Below are positions 18,304 through 27,101 of a stretch of DNA of 64,000 bases, in pieces (positions within the stretch are counted from its first letter, which is position 1; each line of letters starts with the position of its first letter). Origin of the DNA: SMWD01 sp002729875 (lineage in GTDB: Bacteria; Pseudomonadota; Gammaproteobacteria; Steroidobacterales; GCA-2729495). The notes beneath the pieces are model-generated. The model did not search any database and was not told where the DNA came from. It worked only from the letters and a program-made list of their open reading frames with translations. Both the position numbers and the translations under genes were made by a program. The stretch spans positions 33,475-97,474 of the forward strand of contig DASCMH010000036.1 in assembly GCA_036010905.1 (NCBI GenBank), given 5' to 3'.

Positions 18304-19333
18304 TATTAACAGTCGTATCGAACGGGGTGTCGAAAGGCTTTGGTACGGCACTTCCCGGTTCACCGTGTTGCTGTTGCCGTTCGCCTGGGTCTATCGGCTG
18401 ATCGTTTTTGCCCGGCGCGCCGCATACCGGGTGGGTGGTTTGCGCAGCACCCGATGTTCCGTGCCGGTTATTGTGGTCGGCAATATAACGGTTGGCGGCT
18501 CCGGCAAGACGCCACTCGTAGCCTGGCTGGTTCGTTACCTGGCCGAAGCAGGCATGCGCCCCGGTATTGTGAGTCGTGGTTATCGGGGTAGCGCCGGTCG
18601 CAACCCGGTGATCGTCACTACCGACAGTAATGTCGGCATGGTTGGCGATGAACCATTGTTGCTTGCGCGGCGCACCGGCGCACCCGTATGTGTCAGTGCT
18701 GATCGGGTTGCAGCCGTTCAGCACCTGTTGAATGAGAGCGATGTTAATGTAGTCGTTGCCGACGATGGATTGCAGCATTATCGCCTGCAACGTGATCTTG
18801 AGTTCATCGTTATCGATGGGCAACGGGTTTTCGGCAATGGCTGGATGTTGCCGGCGGGTCCATTACGAGAGTCGACGGCCAGGCTGGCTGAAGCAGACCT
18901 CGTGTTCAGCAATGGTCAGGCGGAGGGTGTGCAGAGTTTTGTTTTTGAACTGTTACCCGGCCGGGCACATGCATTAACAGGCGCAAGAGAGCGTGATCTC
19001 GGGCAATTCAGTGGTGAATGTGTATGGGCGGTTGCCGGAATCGGCAACCCGGAACGATTCTATGAGTTACTCAGGTCATATGGTATTGATATCGAGCCGG
19101 TTGCAGTTGGCGATCACGGTATCATTGATCTTGAGCGGTTGATTGCCCGGCATGACCGGCCGATTCTGATGACCGAGAAAGATGCAGTAAAATATTCTGC
19201 AGTATCAGTTACGGATGCGTGGTGGGTGCCGGTCGAGGCGAACCTGTCGTCTGCAGCGGAGGCAGCCGTGGGTGAGCGAATCAGGACAATGGAGGCGGCG
19301 GTATTGAAACCAAGCTGTGCAGAATCTGAATGA
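18287..19333 (+). CDS. lpxK: Tetraacyldisaccharide 4'-kinase LpxK
   Basis: LpxK phosphorylates the tetraacyldisaccharide 1-phosphate to lipid IVA at the inner membrane. The P-loop is GNITVGGSGKTPLV, preceded by a membrane-associating hydrophobic segment (FTVLLLPFAWVYRLIVFA). DDGLQHYRLQRDLE and the end block MTEKDAVKY are family hallmarks. The start at ATG 18287 overlaps msbA by 17 bases and gives 348 residues; the frame is open to 18248 inside msbA. Its TGA overlaps the kdsB ATG. Confidence 0.94.
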   Translation: MRSPVSINSRIERGVERLWYGTSRFTVLLLPFAWVYRLIVFARRAAYRVGGLRSTRCSVPVIVVGNITVGGSGKTPLVAWLVRYLAEAGMRPGIVSRGYRGSAGRNPVIVTTDSNVGMVGDEPLLLARRTGAPVCVSADRVAAVQHLLNESDVNVVVADDGLQHYRLQRDLEFIVIDGQRVFGNGWMLPAGPLRESTARLAEADLVFSNGQAEGVQSFVFELLPGRAHALTGARERDLGQFSGECVWAVAGIGNPERFYELLRSYGIDIEPVAVGDHGIIDLERLIARHDRPILMTEKDAVKYSAVSVTDAWWVPVEANLSSAAEAAVGERIRTMEAAVLKPSCAESE

Positions 19334-20088
19334 CGGCCGGTGGATTCAGAGTTGTTATTCCGGCGCGCTATGCGTCGACGCGATTTCCCGGAAAAGCGCT
19401 GGCAATCCTGGGCGGTAAGCCGATGATTCGTCACGTTTACGATCAGGCATGTGCCAGTGGTGCGTTACAGGTCGTGATTGCGACAGATGATTCGCGCATT
19501 GCCAGTGTGGCGGATGGATTCGGTGCTGAGATTGCCATGACCAGCGTCGATCACGAATCGGGTAGCGACAGGATTGCCGAGGTTGCACGTGACCGGGGAT
19601 GGGATCATGACGATATTGTCGTCAATGTGCAGGGCGATGCGCCACTGATTTCCGCTGCAAGTATCGATCTCGTTGCAGCGTTACTCAGCGCTCATGATTC
19701 CGCATCATTGGCAACCCTGTGTGCAGCGCTGGATGATCCGGATGATATCCATGATCCGAATATCGTCAAGGTAGTGTTTGACCGGGCTGGCCGGGCTCTG
19801 TATTTCAGCCGTTCACCAATACCGGCTGTTGCCCATACCGGCAAGCCGCCGAACTGTTTCTGGTGGCATATCGGAATTTATGCTTATCGCGTTTCTGCCT
19901 TACTGGAGTTGGCGCAAACGCCGAGTTGTGAACTGGAGCGCGCGGAAAAGCTGGAACAATTGCGGGCGCTGCATACTGGTATGGAAATTCGAATCAGTGT
20001 TGCAACAGCGTTGCCGGGTCCCGATATCAATACACCGGAAGATCTTGAAGCAGCCGAGCGGTTCATTGCGAAAGGGCGGCCTGCATGA
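19330..20088 (+). CDS. kdsB: 3-deoxy-manno-octulosonate cytidylyltransferase KdsB
   Basis: KdsB activates KDO with CTP to CMP-KDO for the lipopolysaccharide inner core. The 252-residue protein shows the nucleotide-binding start VVIPARYASTRFPGKAL, the TSVDHESGSDRIAE segment, VNVQGDAP and the C-terminal GPDINTPEDLEA. It begins in an ATGA overlap with lpxK and ends in another ATGA overlap with the phosphatase gene, so three genes are chained. The short Trm112-like gene often found between lpxK and kdsB is absent. Confidence 0.95.
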   Translation: MTAGGFRVVIPARYASTRFPGKALAILGGKPMIRHVYDQACASGALQVVIATDDSRIASVADGFGAEIAMTSVDHESGSDRIAEVARDRGWDHDDIVVNVQGDAPLISAASIDLVAALLSAHDSASLATLCAALDDPDDIHDPNIVKVVFDRAGRALYFSRSPIPAVAHTGKPPNCFWWHIGIYAYRVSALLELAQTPSCELERAEKLEQLRALHTGMEIRISVATALPGPDINTPEDLEAAERFIAKGRPA

Positions 20089-20573
20089 AAATTTTATTTG
20101 TTTGCATGGGCAATATCTGTCGTTCACCGCTGGCGGAAGGACATTTTCGGCAATTGTTGACCGAGCGGGCAGGTCACCTGGGCATCAGTGTCGATTCGGC
20201 TGGTACCTATGGCTATCACGTTGGTTCACCTCCCGATGTGCGGGCTCAGGAGGCAGCAAGGCGCCGCGGTATCGACATTTCAATGCTGGCGGCCCGTAGC
20301 GTCATTGAGTCTGATTTCGCCCACTTTGACTACATTCTTGCCATGGATCAGGATAATTTGACTGATCTGCTGGAACAAGCTGATCCGGTTTACCATGACA
20401 GGATTCGCCTGTTTCTGGATTATTCGCCGGACCATGCCGGGACGGATGTGCCGGATCCGTATTACGGTGGCAAGACCGGTTTCGAACGGGTGCTGGATCT
20501 GATCGAAATCGCGGCCGCTGGTCTGCTTGCCGAACTTGAGCAGGCCATGACGGGGAAGCCTGACCCGCGTTAG
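20085..20573 (+). CDS. Low-molecular-weight protein tyrosine phosphatase
   Basis: The product is a cysteine-dependent phosphatase of the low-molecular-weight (arsenate-reductase-like) fold. The P-loop CMGNICRSPLAE is at residues 7-18, with the CX5R signature, and the general-acid loop is DVPDPYYGG. Length is 162 residues. Such enzymes dephosphorylate tyrosine kinases or substrates linked to exopolysaccharide; the partner here is unknown, as no BY-kinase gene is present in the window. It is translationally coupled to kdsB and its end overlaps the end of rne on the other strand by 4 bases. Confidence 0.92.
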   Translation: MKILFVCMGNICRSPLAEGHFRQLLTERAGHLGISVDSAGTYGYHVGSPPDVRAQEAARRRGIDISMLAARSVIESDFAHFDYILAMDQDNLTDLLEQADPVYHDRIRLFLDYSPDHAGTDVPDPYYGGKTGFERVLDLIEIAAAGLLAELEQAMTGKPDPR

Positions 20574-23062
20574 CGGTCACGCCTCCCGTTTCCCTTGCCA
20601 CTGCCGGATGACCACACGGTGTAGGTGGCTGATGAGGTGGGTTTGGGGGCATTTTCCCATGGCAGTTTGCGCTCGCTGCCTGGGTTTGATTGTGCAGCTT
20701 CTGCTGGTGATTTTGCGGCAGCGGGTTGGTCAGCTGATTGCTTTGCTGACGGATAAGTCTGCGTCTCTGTTGCCACCTTTTGTTCAGCCTTTGACGGTCT
20801 GGATTGGGTGGATTGCTGATCTGCTTTGGGTGACGCTGCAGCAGGTGTCGGTGGCGAGGATGGCTGTACCGCAGGCGGTTGCTGATTAGCAGCAGGTGGG
20901 GCCGCATCCGCTGCTTGCTTGCTGGTTTCAGGTACTGGCTGAACCTTGTGCTGATCGTCTTTGGGCGGGTTTGATTTCGCTGCGCCCTGCTGTGTAGCTG
21001 AATTTTGCGCCATGGCATCCTTCTGCTCACGCCCGGTATTAGCGCCCGAACGCCGCCGTCGCCGTCGGTTTCTCGATTTGCCGCTCTTGGCCTGATGTTC
21101 CTGTTTTTTATCGTTGGGTTTGGGTTTCTCAGCAGCACTTTGCTGAGTATTATTGTTGGTGTTTTCTTCATCACGATTGCGGTTTTTATTATTGTTGCGG
21201 GATTTTGAATCACGTCCTTGCTGGCTGCGGCCCCCGCCTTGTTTGTTGCGGCTACGTGAGCGGTTGTCACGGTGTCGGCCTGTGTTACCGCGATTGCCTC
21301 TGCGGTTGTCCTGGGACCTGGTTCGTGACGACGAGCCTGATGTCTTTTTCTGAGCTGGTTTCTGTCCGGAGCCGAACAGGGCAGCCCAGAGCCGTACGAA
21401 CAGACCCGGGCGTTGCGCAGATGTTTTTTGCCGTGCTGCCGGTTTTGGCGGTGGCGAATCCGGGCCGGTGGTCTTGATGGCGGGTATTTCGACCTTGGCT
21501 TCGGTTAACTCACCGGGTAGCGATTCAGGGACAACTTCCTCATGGCTGGTGAGCTGGTAGCTGGCGCCGGTGTTCTCCCGCAGTTCGGTCTGGTCTTTGC
21601 GGACCCGCCGAAGCGAATAATTAGGTGTTTCAAATTCGGAATTCGCTATAAGAATGACCTGAATATTTTCACGATCTTCAATCTTGCGAATCCAGTCGCG
21701 TTTCTCGTTCAACAGGTAGGTTGCAACACTAACCGGTAACTGGGCGATGACATTTGCGGTCTGGTCTTTGCGTGCTTCCTCACCAACCAGGCGCAGAATC
21801 GACAGCGACAGTGATTCGATGCTGCGAATATTGCCGATGCCGTTGCAACGCGGACAAACCTGGTGCGCCGATTCGCCCAATGACGGGCGTAAGCGCTGGC
21901 GCGACATTTCCAGCAGGCCAAAGCGGGAAATACGTCCGAGCTGTACGCGCGCCCGGTCAGACCGGACAGCGTTACGCAGCCGGTTTTCGACATCGCGCTG
22001 GTTGCGGGTCGGGCCCATATCGATAAAGTCGATGACGATCAGGCCGCCTAGATCACGTAGCTTGAATTGACGGGCAATTTCGTCGGCGGCTTCAAGATTT
22101 GTTGCCAGTGCCGTGGCTTCAATGTCACTGCCTTTTGTGGCGCGTGCCGAATTGATGTCGATCGCTACCAGCGCTTCGGTATGGTCGATGACGATGCTGC
22201 CGCCCGACGGCAGGTTTACGGAATGCGTAAATGCCGATTCGATCTGGCTCTCGATCTGGTAGCGGGTGAACAGTGGCGATGGATCTGCGTACAGCTTGAG
22301 TTTGTGCTGGTTATGAGGCATTGCATGCGCCATGAAGTCGCGAGCTTCAGCGAAAGTTTTATCGCTGTCGATCAGGATTTCACCAATGTCCGCATTCAGG
22401 TGGTCACGAATGGCACGGATGATGGCGTTGCTGTCCTGAAAGATCAGGGCCGGACCTGGCGTCGAATCGACGGCAGTAATAATAGATTCCCAGATTCCCT
22501 TCAGGTAGTCGAGATCCCAGGTTAATTCTTCATTGGATCGGCCGACTCCGGCGGTACGGATGATGACGCCCATGCCGTTCGGGATATTCAGTTCCTGCAG
22601 GGCGTCACGGATCTCATCACGATCATCGCCGGTGATACGCCGGGATACGCCACCTGCACGCGGGTTGTTCGGCATCAGGACGATAAATCGGCCGGCGAGG
22701 CTGATAAATGTCGTCAGTGCAGCGCCCTTATTGCCGCGCTCTTCTTTTTCAATCTGCACGAGCACGTCCTGACCTTCCTTCAGAACCTCGCGGATATTGA
22801 TGCGAGAGCCGGAATCCGGTTCGCTGGAAAAATAGATCTTGGAGATTTCCTTAAGTGGCAGGAATCCGTGTCGTTCTGCGCCGTAGTTGACAAAGGCGGC
22901 ATCGAGACTGGGCTCGACCCGGGTGATTTTGCCTTTGTAAATATTGGCTTTTTTCTGTGCCCTGGATGAGAGTTCGATATCCAGATCGATGAGTTTCTGA
23001 CCATCGACCATGGCCACGCGCAACTCTTCTTCCTGAGTTGCATTGATTAGCATTCTTTTCAT
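20570..23062 (-). CDS. rne: Ribonuclease E
   Basis: RNase E is the main endoribonuclease for mRNA decay and rRNA/tRNA processing and the scaffold of the degradosome. The catalytic half has the S1 domain (KANIYKGKITRVEPSLDAAFV, from about residue 34), the active-site region (VVIDFIDMGP-like LIVIDFIDMGPTRN) and the Zn-link CPRCNGIG near residue 405. From about residue 510 the protein is disordered and basic, rich in RNRRRRRR, KQ and PA tracts, and ends AKPT-like then SSGSGKGNGRRDR. The total of 830 residues is shorter than the ~1060 of E. coli, so the scaffold half is reduced. Confidence 0.96.
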   Translation of the reverse strand: MKRMLINATQEEELRVAMVDGQKLIDLDIELSSRAQKKANIYKGKITRVEPSLDAAFVNYGAERHGFLPLKEISKIYFSSEPDSGSRINIREVLKEGQDVLVQIEKEERGNKGAALTTFISLAGRFIVLMPNNPRAGGVSRRITGDDRDEIRDALQELNIPNGMGVIIRTAGVGRSNEELTWDLDYLKGIWESIITAVDSTPGPALIFQDSNAIIRAIRDHLNADIGEILIDSDKTFAEARDFMAHAMPHNQHKLKLYADPSPLFTRYQIESQIESAFTHSVNLPSGGSIVIDHTEALVAIDINSARATKGSDIEATALATNLEAADEIARQFKLRDLGGLIVIDFIDMGPTRNQRDVENRLRNAVRSDRARVQLGRISRFGLLEMSRQRLRPSLGESAHQVCPRCNGIGNIRSIESLSLSILRLVGEEARKDQTANVIAQLPVSVATYLLNEKRDWIRKIEDRENIQVILIANSEFETPNYSLRRVRKDQTELRENTGASYQLTSHEEVVPESLPGELTEAKVEIPAIKTTGPDSPPPKPAARQKTSAQRPGLFVRLWAALFGSGQKPAQKKTSGSSSRTRSQDNRRGNRGNTGRHRDNRSRSRNKQGGGRSQQGRDSKSRNNNKNRNRDEENTNNNTQQSAAEKPKPNDKKQEHQAKSGKSRNRRRRRRSGANTGREQKDAMAQNSATQQGAAKSNPPKDDQHKVQPVPETSKQAADAAPPAANQQPPAVQPSSPPTPAAASPKADQQSTQSRPSKAEQKVATETQTYPSAKQSADQPAAAKSPAEAAQSNPGSERKLPWENAPKPTSSATYTVWSSGSGKGNGRRDR

Positions 23063-23064
23063 AA

Positions 23065-23091
23065 GCCCCGGTACTCAATATGTTGCGGGGC
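23065..23091 (-). promoter_or_regulatory. Hairpin sequestering the rne ribosome-binding site
   Basis: On the rne strand GCCCCG, a 15-base loop and CGGGGC form a 6-bp GC stem ending two bases before the ATG. The GGGG of the 3' arm is the only Shine-Dalgarno-like run there, so the ribosome-binding site would be paired in the folded leader. Confidence 0.5.
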
Positions 23092-23297
23092 ACCCGGCAA
23101 GGCATGATTCAGGGATTACGCCAGATGGCGAAATACGCAAACCTTACAAACCTGCCACTGTGGCGGTCGGTCCTGAGGTCATTTCCTGATTGTTTCTTTC
23201 CAAGAGAACAACTCTATACAGTTAATGTAACTCTCGAATTTCCTTGCATAACGGAGAAAGATAAACTCTCAATCCGTTGAACAGATACCCGGTTTCT

Positions 23298-23314
23298 GGT
23301 CTGCCCGGCAGACC
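23298..23314 (-). other. Stable stem-loop in the rne leader
   Basis: GGTCTGC and GCAGACC pair perfectly around a three-base loop, about 240 bases upstream of the rne start. It is followed on neither strand by a T-tract, so a terminator is unlikely. Confidence 0.45.
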
Positions 23315-23325
23315 TTAACTTAGGC

Positions 23326-23347
23326 GAACGCAATATATATTGCGTTC
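23326..23347. repeat. 22-bp perfect palindrome GAACGCAATATATATTGCGTTC-type, in rne/rluC gap
   Basis: The left half GAACGCAATAT is followed directly by its exact reverse complement. It could be a dimeric regulator's operator or, as RNA, an 8- to 9-bp hairpin in the rne leader. Its centre lies about 275 bases from the rne start and 145 from rluC. Confidence 0.55.
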
Positions 23348-23479
23348 ACAATGAATTTGTCTTGACCACATTTTTGGTCGCAAACACACAATATAGTGCA
23401 TCAGCGTTAATATAACAGTGCACGGGCAGCGCATCAATCAGAGATTCAAAGGGTAAAACCGCTGTTGCCAGCTGAAATT

Positions 23480-24430
23480 ATGGAAAAAAACACCCCCAAA
23501 CAAGCCGCGCAGATGGTTACGGTTGAACAGGATGAGGCCGAGCGTCGTCTTGATAATTTCCTGCTGTCCCGGCTCAAGGGCGTACCCAGATCACGAATTT
23601 ACAAAATGATCCGTTCCGGTGAGGTGCGGGTTAATAAGGGTCGGGCTAAACCGGACCGGCGACTGTGCTGCGGCGACCGGGTACGGATACCGCCGGTCAG
23701 GATCGGTATTGTTGAACCAGTGCGCCGGGGAGGGCGGGATTCTGCACGCTGGCTGGAAGATCGGATTCTCTACGAAGACCGGGATCTGCTGGTACTCGAT
23801 AAACCTTCCGGGCTGGCGGTACATGGAGGCAGCGGGGTTGCTTTCGGTGCCATCGAGTTGTTGCGCATGCTGCGCGGCGAGCATGACCGGCTGGAACTCG
23901 TTCACCGGCTTGATCGTGATACGAGTGGCTGCCTGCTGGTAGCCAAACGGCGGCCCGCGCTCCGGCATCTGCATGAACTGTTTCGTAATGGTGAGGTGCA
24001 AAAGTGCTATACCGCGTTGCTGCTCGGCAACTGGAAAGGCGGTAACCTGATCGTTGACGAGCCGCTGTTAACCACTCAGCGGCGTAATGGTGAGCGCCAT
24101 GTCAAAGTATCCGCACAAGGCAAGCGGGCACGTACCCGGTTTGTTCCGCAACAGTCATATGCCGGTGCGCAATTGACCAGCATCGAACTTGAGACAGGGC
24201 GGACCCACCAGATCCGGGTACATGCAGCCCATCTTGGTCATCCCGTAGCAGGAGATCGACGTTACGGTGCGGATAAAGACCGGGTGGTTGATGAGTCGGG
24301 TCTGCAGCGGCTGTTCCTGCATGCCGCAACGCTGGTATTTGAGAGTCCCAGGGGTGATCGGGTTATTCGCGCTGAAAGCCCGCTAGACGAGCATCTGGCG
24401 GCGGTGCTGGAAAAAATGGATCAGGATTAA
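23480..24430 (+). CDS. rluC: 23S rRNA pseudouridine synthase RluC
   Basis: RluC isomerizes the uridines equivalent to E. coli 955, 2504 and 2580 of 23S rRNA. The protein has an N-terminal S4 RNA-binding domain (AERRLDNFLLSRLKGVPRSR) and the catalytic domain with HRLDRDTSGCLLVAK, whose Asp is the nucleophile, plus ETGRTHQIRVHAAHLGHPV. From the ATG at 23480 it has 316 residues; a TTG at 23465 is in frame. It diverges from rne, the usual arrangement in gammaproteobacteria, and converges on the maf gene. Confidence 0.94.
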   Translation: MEKNTPKQAAQMVTVEQDEAERRLDNFLLSRLKGVPRSRIYKMIRSGEVRVNKGRAKPDRRLCCGDRVRIPPVRIGIVEPVRRGGRDSARWLEDRILYEDRDLLVLDKPSGLAVHGGSGVAFGAIELLRMLRGEHDRLELVHRLDRDTSGCLLVAKRRPALRHLHELFRNGEVQKCYTALLLGNWKGGNLIVDEPLLTTQRRNGERHVKVSAQGKRARTRFVPQQSYAGAQLTSIELETGRTHQIRVHAAHLGHPVAGDRRYGADKDRVVDESGLQRLFLHAATLVFESPRGDRVIRAESPLDEHLAAVLEKMDQD

Positions 24431-24453
24431 ATAGTGGCAGCGCACTCGACCGG

Positions 24454-25038
24454 TTAAATGACGCCGTGTTTGCGCAATTGGCCGGCGAGCCAGATCAGTG
24501 GCAGGCCCTGCAGACCGGTCGGGTCTTGTGATTCGATGCTGTCGAACAGAATGACACCGCGGGATTCAACTTTGAAGCTGCCGGCGCAGTCGTATGGCTG
24601 GTCGAATTGCAGATAACTTTCGATCTCGGCGGTGCTGAGGTCACGAAAGCGGACAATGGTTTTATCGAGATGAGACTCATAGTGGTCATAATCAGGCCAG
24701 ATCAGTGCCACGGCAGTATAAAAAATGACCTCCTGACCCGAACAGCGTTGCAACTGATGGATCGCCCGTTCATGAGAACCCGGCTTGTGGAGGATCTCAG
24801 TGCCACATGCCGGGACCTGGTCGCTGCCGATAATAGCGTTACCGGGGCGGTCAGCCCGGCAGGCCTGTGCCTTGGTCTCCGCGAGGCGTACGGCCATCTC
24901 GGCAGGAGATTCGCCAGTCAGCCGGGCCTCGTCAACTTGCGGTGACAGGCTCTCGAAATCTGCTAATAGTCGTCCCAGAAGCTGGCGCCGATATACGGAA
25001 CTTGAAGCCAGTACAACCGATGTGGACGATATTGCCAT
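24454..25038 (-). CDS. Maf/YceF family nucleoside triphosphate pyrophosphatase
   Basis: Maf proteins hydrolyse non-canonical nucleoside triphosphates; the YceF subgroup, usually beside yceD-rpmF as here, acts on 7-methyl-GTP. The start motif LASSSVYRRQLL, the SPQVDE loop, ETKAQAC and IGSDQVPACG are present. I start it at the ATG at 25038 (194 residues, MAISSTSVVLASSS) because the motif then sits at the normal position; an in-frame ATG at 25065 exists. It diverges from yceD. Confidence 0.9.
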   Translation of the reverse strand: MAISSTSVVLASSSVYRRQLLGRLLADFESLSPQVDEARLTGESPAEMAVRLAETKAQACRADRPGNAIIGSDQVPACGTEILHKPGSHERAIHQLQRCSGQEVIFYTAVALIWPDYDHYESHLDKTIVRFRDLSTAEIESYLQFDQPYDCAGSFKVESRGVILFDSIESQDPTGLQGLPLIWLAGQLRKHGVI

Positions 25039-25096
25039 GATTTGCAACCTACAGGATTTTGACACGCTCAGCCACCAAACTTAGAATTGATCGCTT

Positions 25097-25663
25097 ATGC
25101 TCAGTGAATGTGTCGATTCTGCCCGATTAGCCGAGCTGGCGAGAAACGGAACCGGTCAGGGGTTTAGCCTGTCGGTAAAGAATTTGGCCAGATTGTCAGC
25201 CTGTCTTTACCAGGTCGATGAAGATGAATCCGGTGCCCGGCAGGACAGTTCAGAGCTGGCTGTAGAGATGAAATTTGATGTCGGCCCCGAAGGTTTTCCA
25301 CGGCTGACGATGGCGATAACGGGATGTTTGAGCCTGCCATGCCAACGGTGTCTTGAACTCGTAGCGTGGCCGGTGCAAATCGAGACCCGTTTATCCATAC
25401 TGGACAATGATGAGCAGACGCAGTTAATCGCCAGTCCGTTTGACAGCATTTTGGTAAATGCAGACGGACTGGATATCGAAACTGTTATAGAGGATGAGAT
25501 TTTGGCCGCATTGCCAATGGCGCTGGCGCATCGGAATGGCTCGGGATGCAGGCAGGCAGGCGGAGAAGAAAGTGATTCGGCAAAACAGACAGAGCTGATG
25601 CAAAAGCCGTTTGCAAACCTGGCCAATTTGGTAGGTGGCCGGAAAAGTGACGTCGATGATTAA
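25097..25663 (+). CDS. yceD: YceD/DUF177 family protein
   Basis: The 188-residue product belongs to the DUF177 family always found upstream of rpmF. In plants and bacteria the family has been linked to 23S rRNA accumulation or processing. The conserved centre is MAITGCLSLPCQRCLELV, with a CxxC pair; an acidic strand region (VEIETRLSILDND-like) and DIETVIEDEILAALPMALAH follow, and the acidic C terminus ends KSDVDD. It is cotranscribed with rpmF, which starts 21 bases later. Confidence 0.88.
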   Translation: MLSECVDSARLAELARNGTGQGFSLSVKNLARLSACLYQVDEDESGARQDSSELAVEMKFDVGPEGFPRLTMAITGCLSLPCQRCLELVAWPVQIETRLSILDNDEQTQLIASPFDSILVNADGLDIETVIEDEILAALPMALAHRNGSGCRQAGGEESDSAKQTELMQKPFANLANLVGGRKSDVDD

Positions 25664-25684
25664 GGTTTTGAGAGGAAATTTATT

Positions 25685-25873
25685 ATGGCAGTACAAAAAA
25701 GCAGGGTGACACCCCGACGGCGTGGCAACCGGCGTTCACACGATAGCCTGAAAAAACCGACTTTATCGGTTGACCCAACGACCGGAGAGTCACATTTGCG
25801 CCACCACGTAAGTCCTGACGGTTTTTATCGTGGGCGCAAGGTCATTGAAACCCCGGAAGAAGATATTGACTAG
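25685..25873 (+). CDS. rpmF: 50S ribosomal protein L32
   Basis: A 62-residue basic protein matching L32: it opens MAVQKSRVTPRRRGNRRSHD and continues with the conserved HLRHHVSPDGFYRGRKV. The paired zinc-binding cysteines found in some L32 proteins are absent, as in most gammaproteobacteria. AGAGGAAA lies about 8 bases before the ATG. A short 6-bp stem with CAAT loop at 25885-25900 follows the stop but has no T-tract, so transcription may continue into plsX. Confidence 0.96.
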   Translation: MAVQKSRVTPRRRGNRRSHDSLKKPTLSVDPTTGESHLRHHVSPDGFYRGRKVIETPEEDID

Positions 25874-26059
25874 TTGGTCCGGATAGCCTGCAATCAGGCT
25901 GACTCCGTTCATCTTTGGGGGCGGTTTGACTCATTCACACGATCCATGTCCCGGTTCGGCGTATGCCGGCCGGATTGTTCATGTGCATGCAAACTCTGGT
26001 GCACAGGGTTGATTTGCGGGGATAATATCGACAGGGTGCTCACAGCACGTTGAGGAATC

Positions 26060-27085
26060 ATGGTAGGAGGAAAGGTGGTTGATCCTGTAACTATTGCCAT
26101 TGATGCGATGAGCGGGGATGTCGGTGTTGATGTGACAGTGCCAGCAGGTTTGACGATGTTGCGGGCAAACAATGCACTGCGCCTGGTATTGGTCGGCAAG
26201 CAGGAATTGATCGAGCCTTACCTGGACAAGTCCGGTGTTTTGAGTGAGCGCGTTGTGGTTCATGATGCACGTGAAGTGGTCGAGATGGATGATCGTCCGG
26301 CGGACGCGATGCGCAAAAAGAAAGATTCATCGATGCGTATTGCGATTAACCTTGTCGCTGAAGGTGCCGCTAGCGCCTGTGTTAGCGCTGGTAATACAGG
26401 CGCACTGATGGCAACCGGCCGATTTGTGCTAAAGACAGTTCCCGGTATCGATCGGCCCGCAATCATGGCCGGCCTCCCAACCCGGTTTGGCCGCATTCAC
26501 ATGCTTGATCTTGGCGCCAATTCCGGTTGTACGGCCGAACAGTTGTTCCAGTTTGGCATCATGGGTTCGGTCGTCGTGCAGGATATCGAAGGAATTGACC
26601 GACCCGGTGTAGGCTTGCTGAATATCGGTGCGGAAGCGATCAAGGGCAATGATACAGTTCGCGAGGCAGCGACAATGCTTGCCGACAGTGATTTGAATTA
26701 CGTTGGTTTTATTGAGGGAGATGCAATCAGCGAACTTAAAGCCGATGTCGTCGTCTGCGATGGTTTTAACGGCAATGTTGCACTGAAGGCAATGGAAGGC
26801 ACGGCACATCTGGTGCGTCATTTTCTGATTGAGGAATTCAAATCCAGTCTGTATGGCCGGTTGGCCGGCCTGGTTGCGCGACCGGTGTTGCGTTCATTGG
26901 CAAAACGTGTGGACCCGCGTCGATACAATGGCGCCAGTTTGGTCGGTTTAAACGGTATCGTGATTAAAAGTCACGGCGGTGCCGATGCGCTCGCATTTCA
27001 ACAGGCAATCCGGGTAGCCATGCTTGAAGTTAATAAAGATGTTCCGGAGCAGATACGTTCTTTAATGGAGGAGCAGGGTCACTGA
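26060..27085 (+). CDS. plsX: Phosphate acyltransferase PlsX
   Basis: PlsX converts acyl-ACP to acyl-phosphate for phospholipid synthesis. The protein shows TIAIDAMSGDVG at the N terminus, where most homologues read AMGGD, and ACVSAGNTGALMA, MLDLGANSGCTAEQLFQF and VCDGFNGNVALKAMEG. Two starts are possible. ATG 26060 has GAGGA just before it, giving 341 residues. GTG 26075 has TAGGAGG at 26064-26070, giving 336 residues and being closer to the usual N-terminal length. It heads directly into fabH 16 bases later. Confidence 0.94.
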   Translation: MVGGKVVDPVTIAIDAMSGDVGVDVTVPAGLTMLRANNALRLVLVGKQELIEPYLDKSGVLSERVVVHDAREVVEMDDRPADAMRKKKDSSMRIAINLVAEGAASACVSAGNTGALMATGRFVLKTVPGIDRPAIMAGLPTRFGRIHMLDLGANSGCTAEQLFQFGIMGSVVVQDIEGIDRPGVGLLNIGAEAIKGNDTVREAATMLADSDLNYVGFIEGDAISELKADVVVCDGFNGNVALKAMEGTAHLVRHFLIEEFKSSLYGRLAGLVARPVLRSLAKRVDPRRYNGASLVGLNGIVIKSHGGADALAFQQAIRVAMLEVNKDVPEQIRSLMEEQGH

Positions 27086-27101
27086 CTCGATCCGCACACA
27101 T

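Larger units (their letters stand above)
23063..23479. promoter_or_regulatory. Divergent rne/rluC intergenic region with structured rne leader
   Basis: This 417-bp gap has no convincing gene. It holds the 5' leader of rne (minus strand) and the upstream region of rluC (plus strand). Three inverted repeats are visible: one abutting the rne start codon (23065-23091), a 7-bp stem with CGG loop (23298-23314) and a 22-bp perfect palindrome (23326-23347). E. coli rne has a long structured leader through which RNase E controls its own mRNA; the same logic is plausible here but inferred. Confidence 0.6.

Noticed and set aside
20302..21270. 322-codon frame on the minus strand across the ptp-rne boundary
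   Set aside because: It lies out of frame over the low-complexity 3' end of rne and antisense to the phosphatase gene, both of which have clear family motifs; its translation is repetitive and shows no domain.
25885..25900. Hairpin after rpmF as a terminator
   Set aside because: It has only six base pairs and no T-tract, so it does not support a terminator call.
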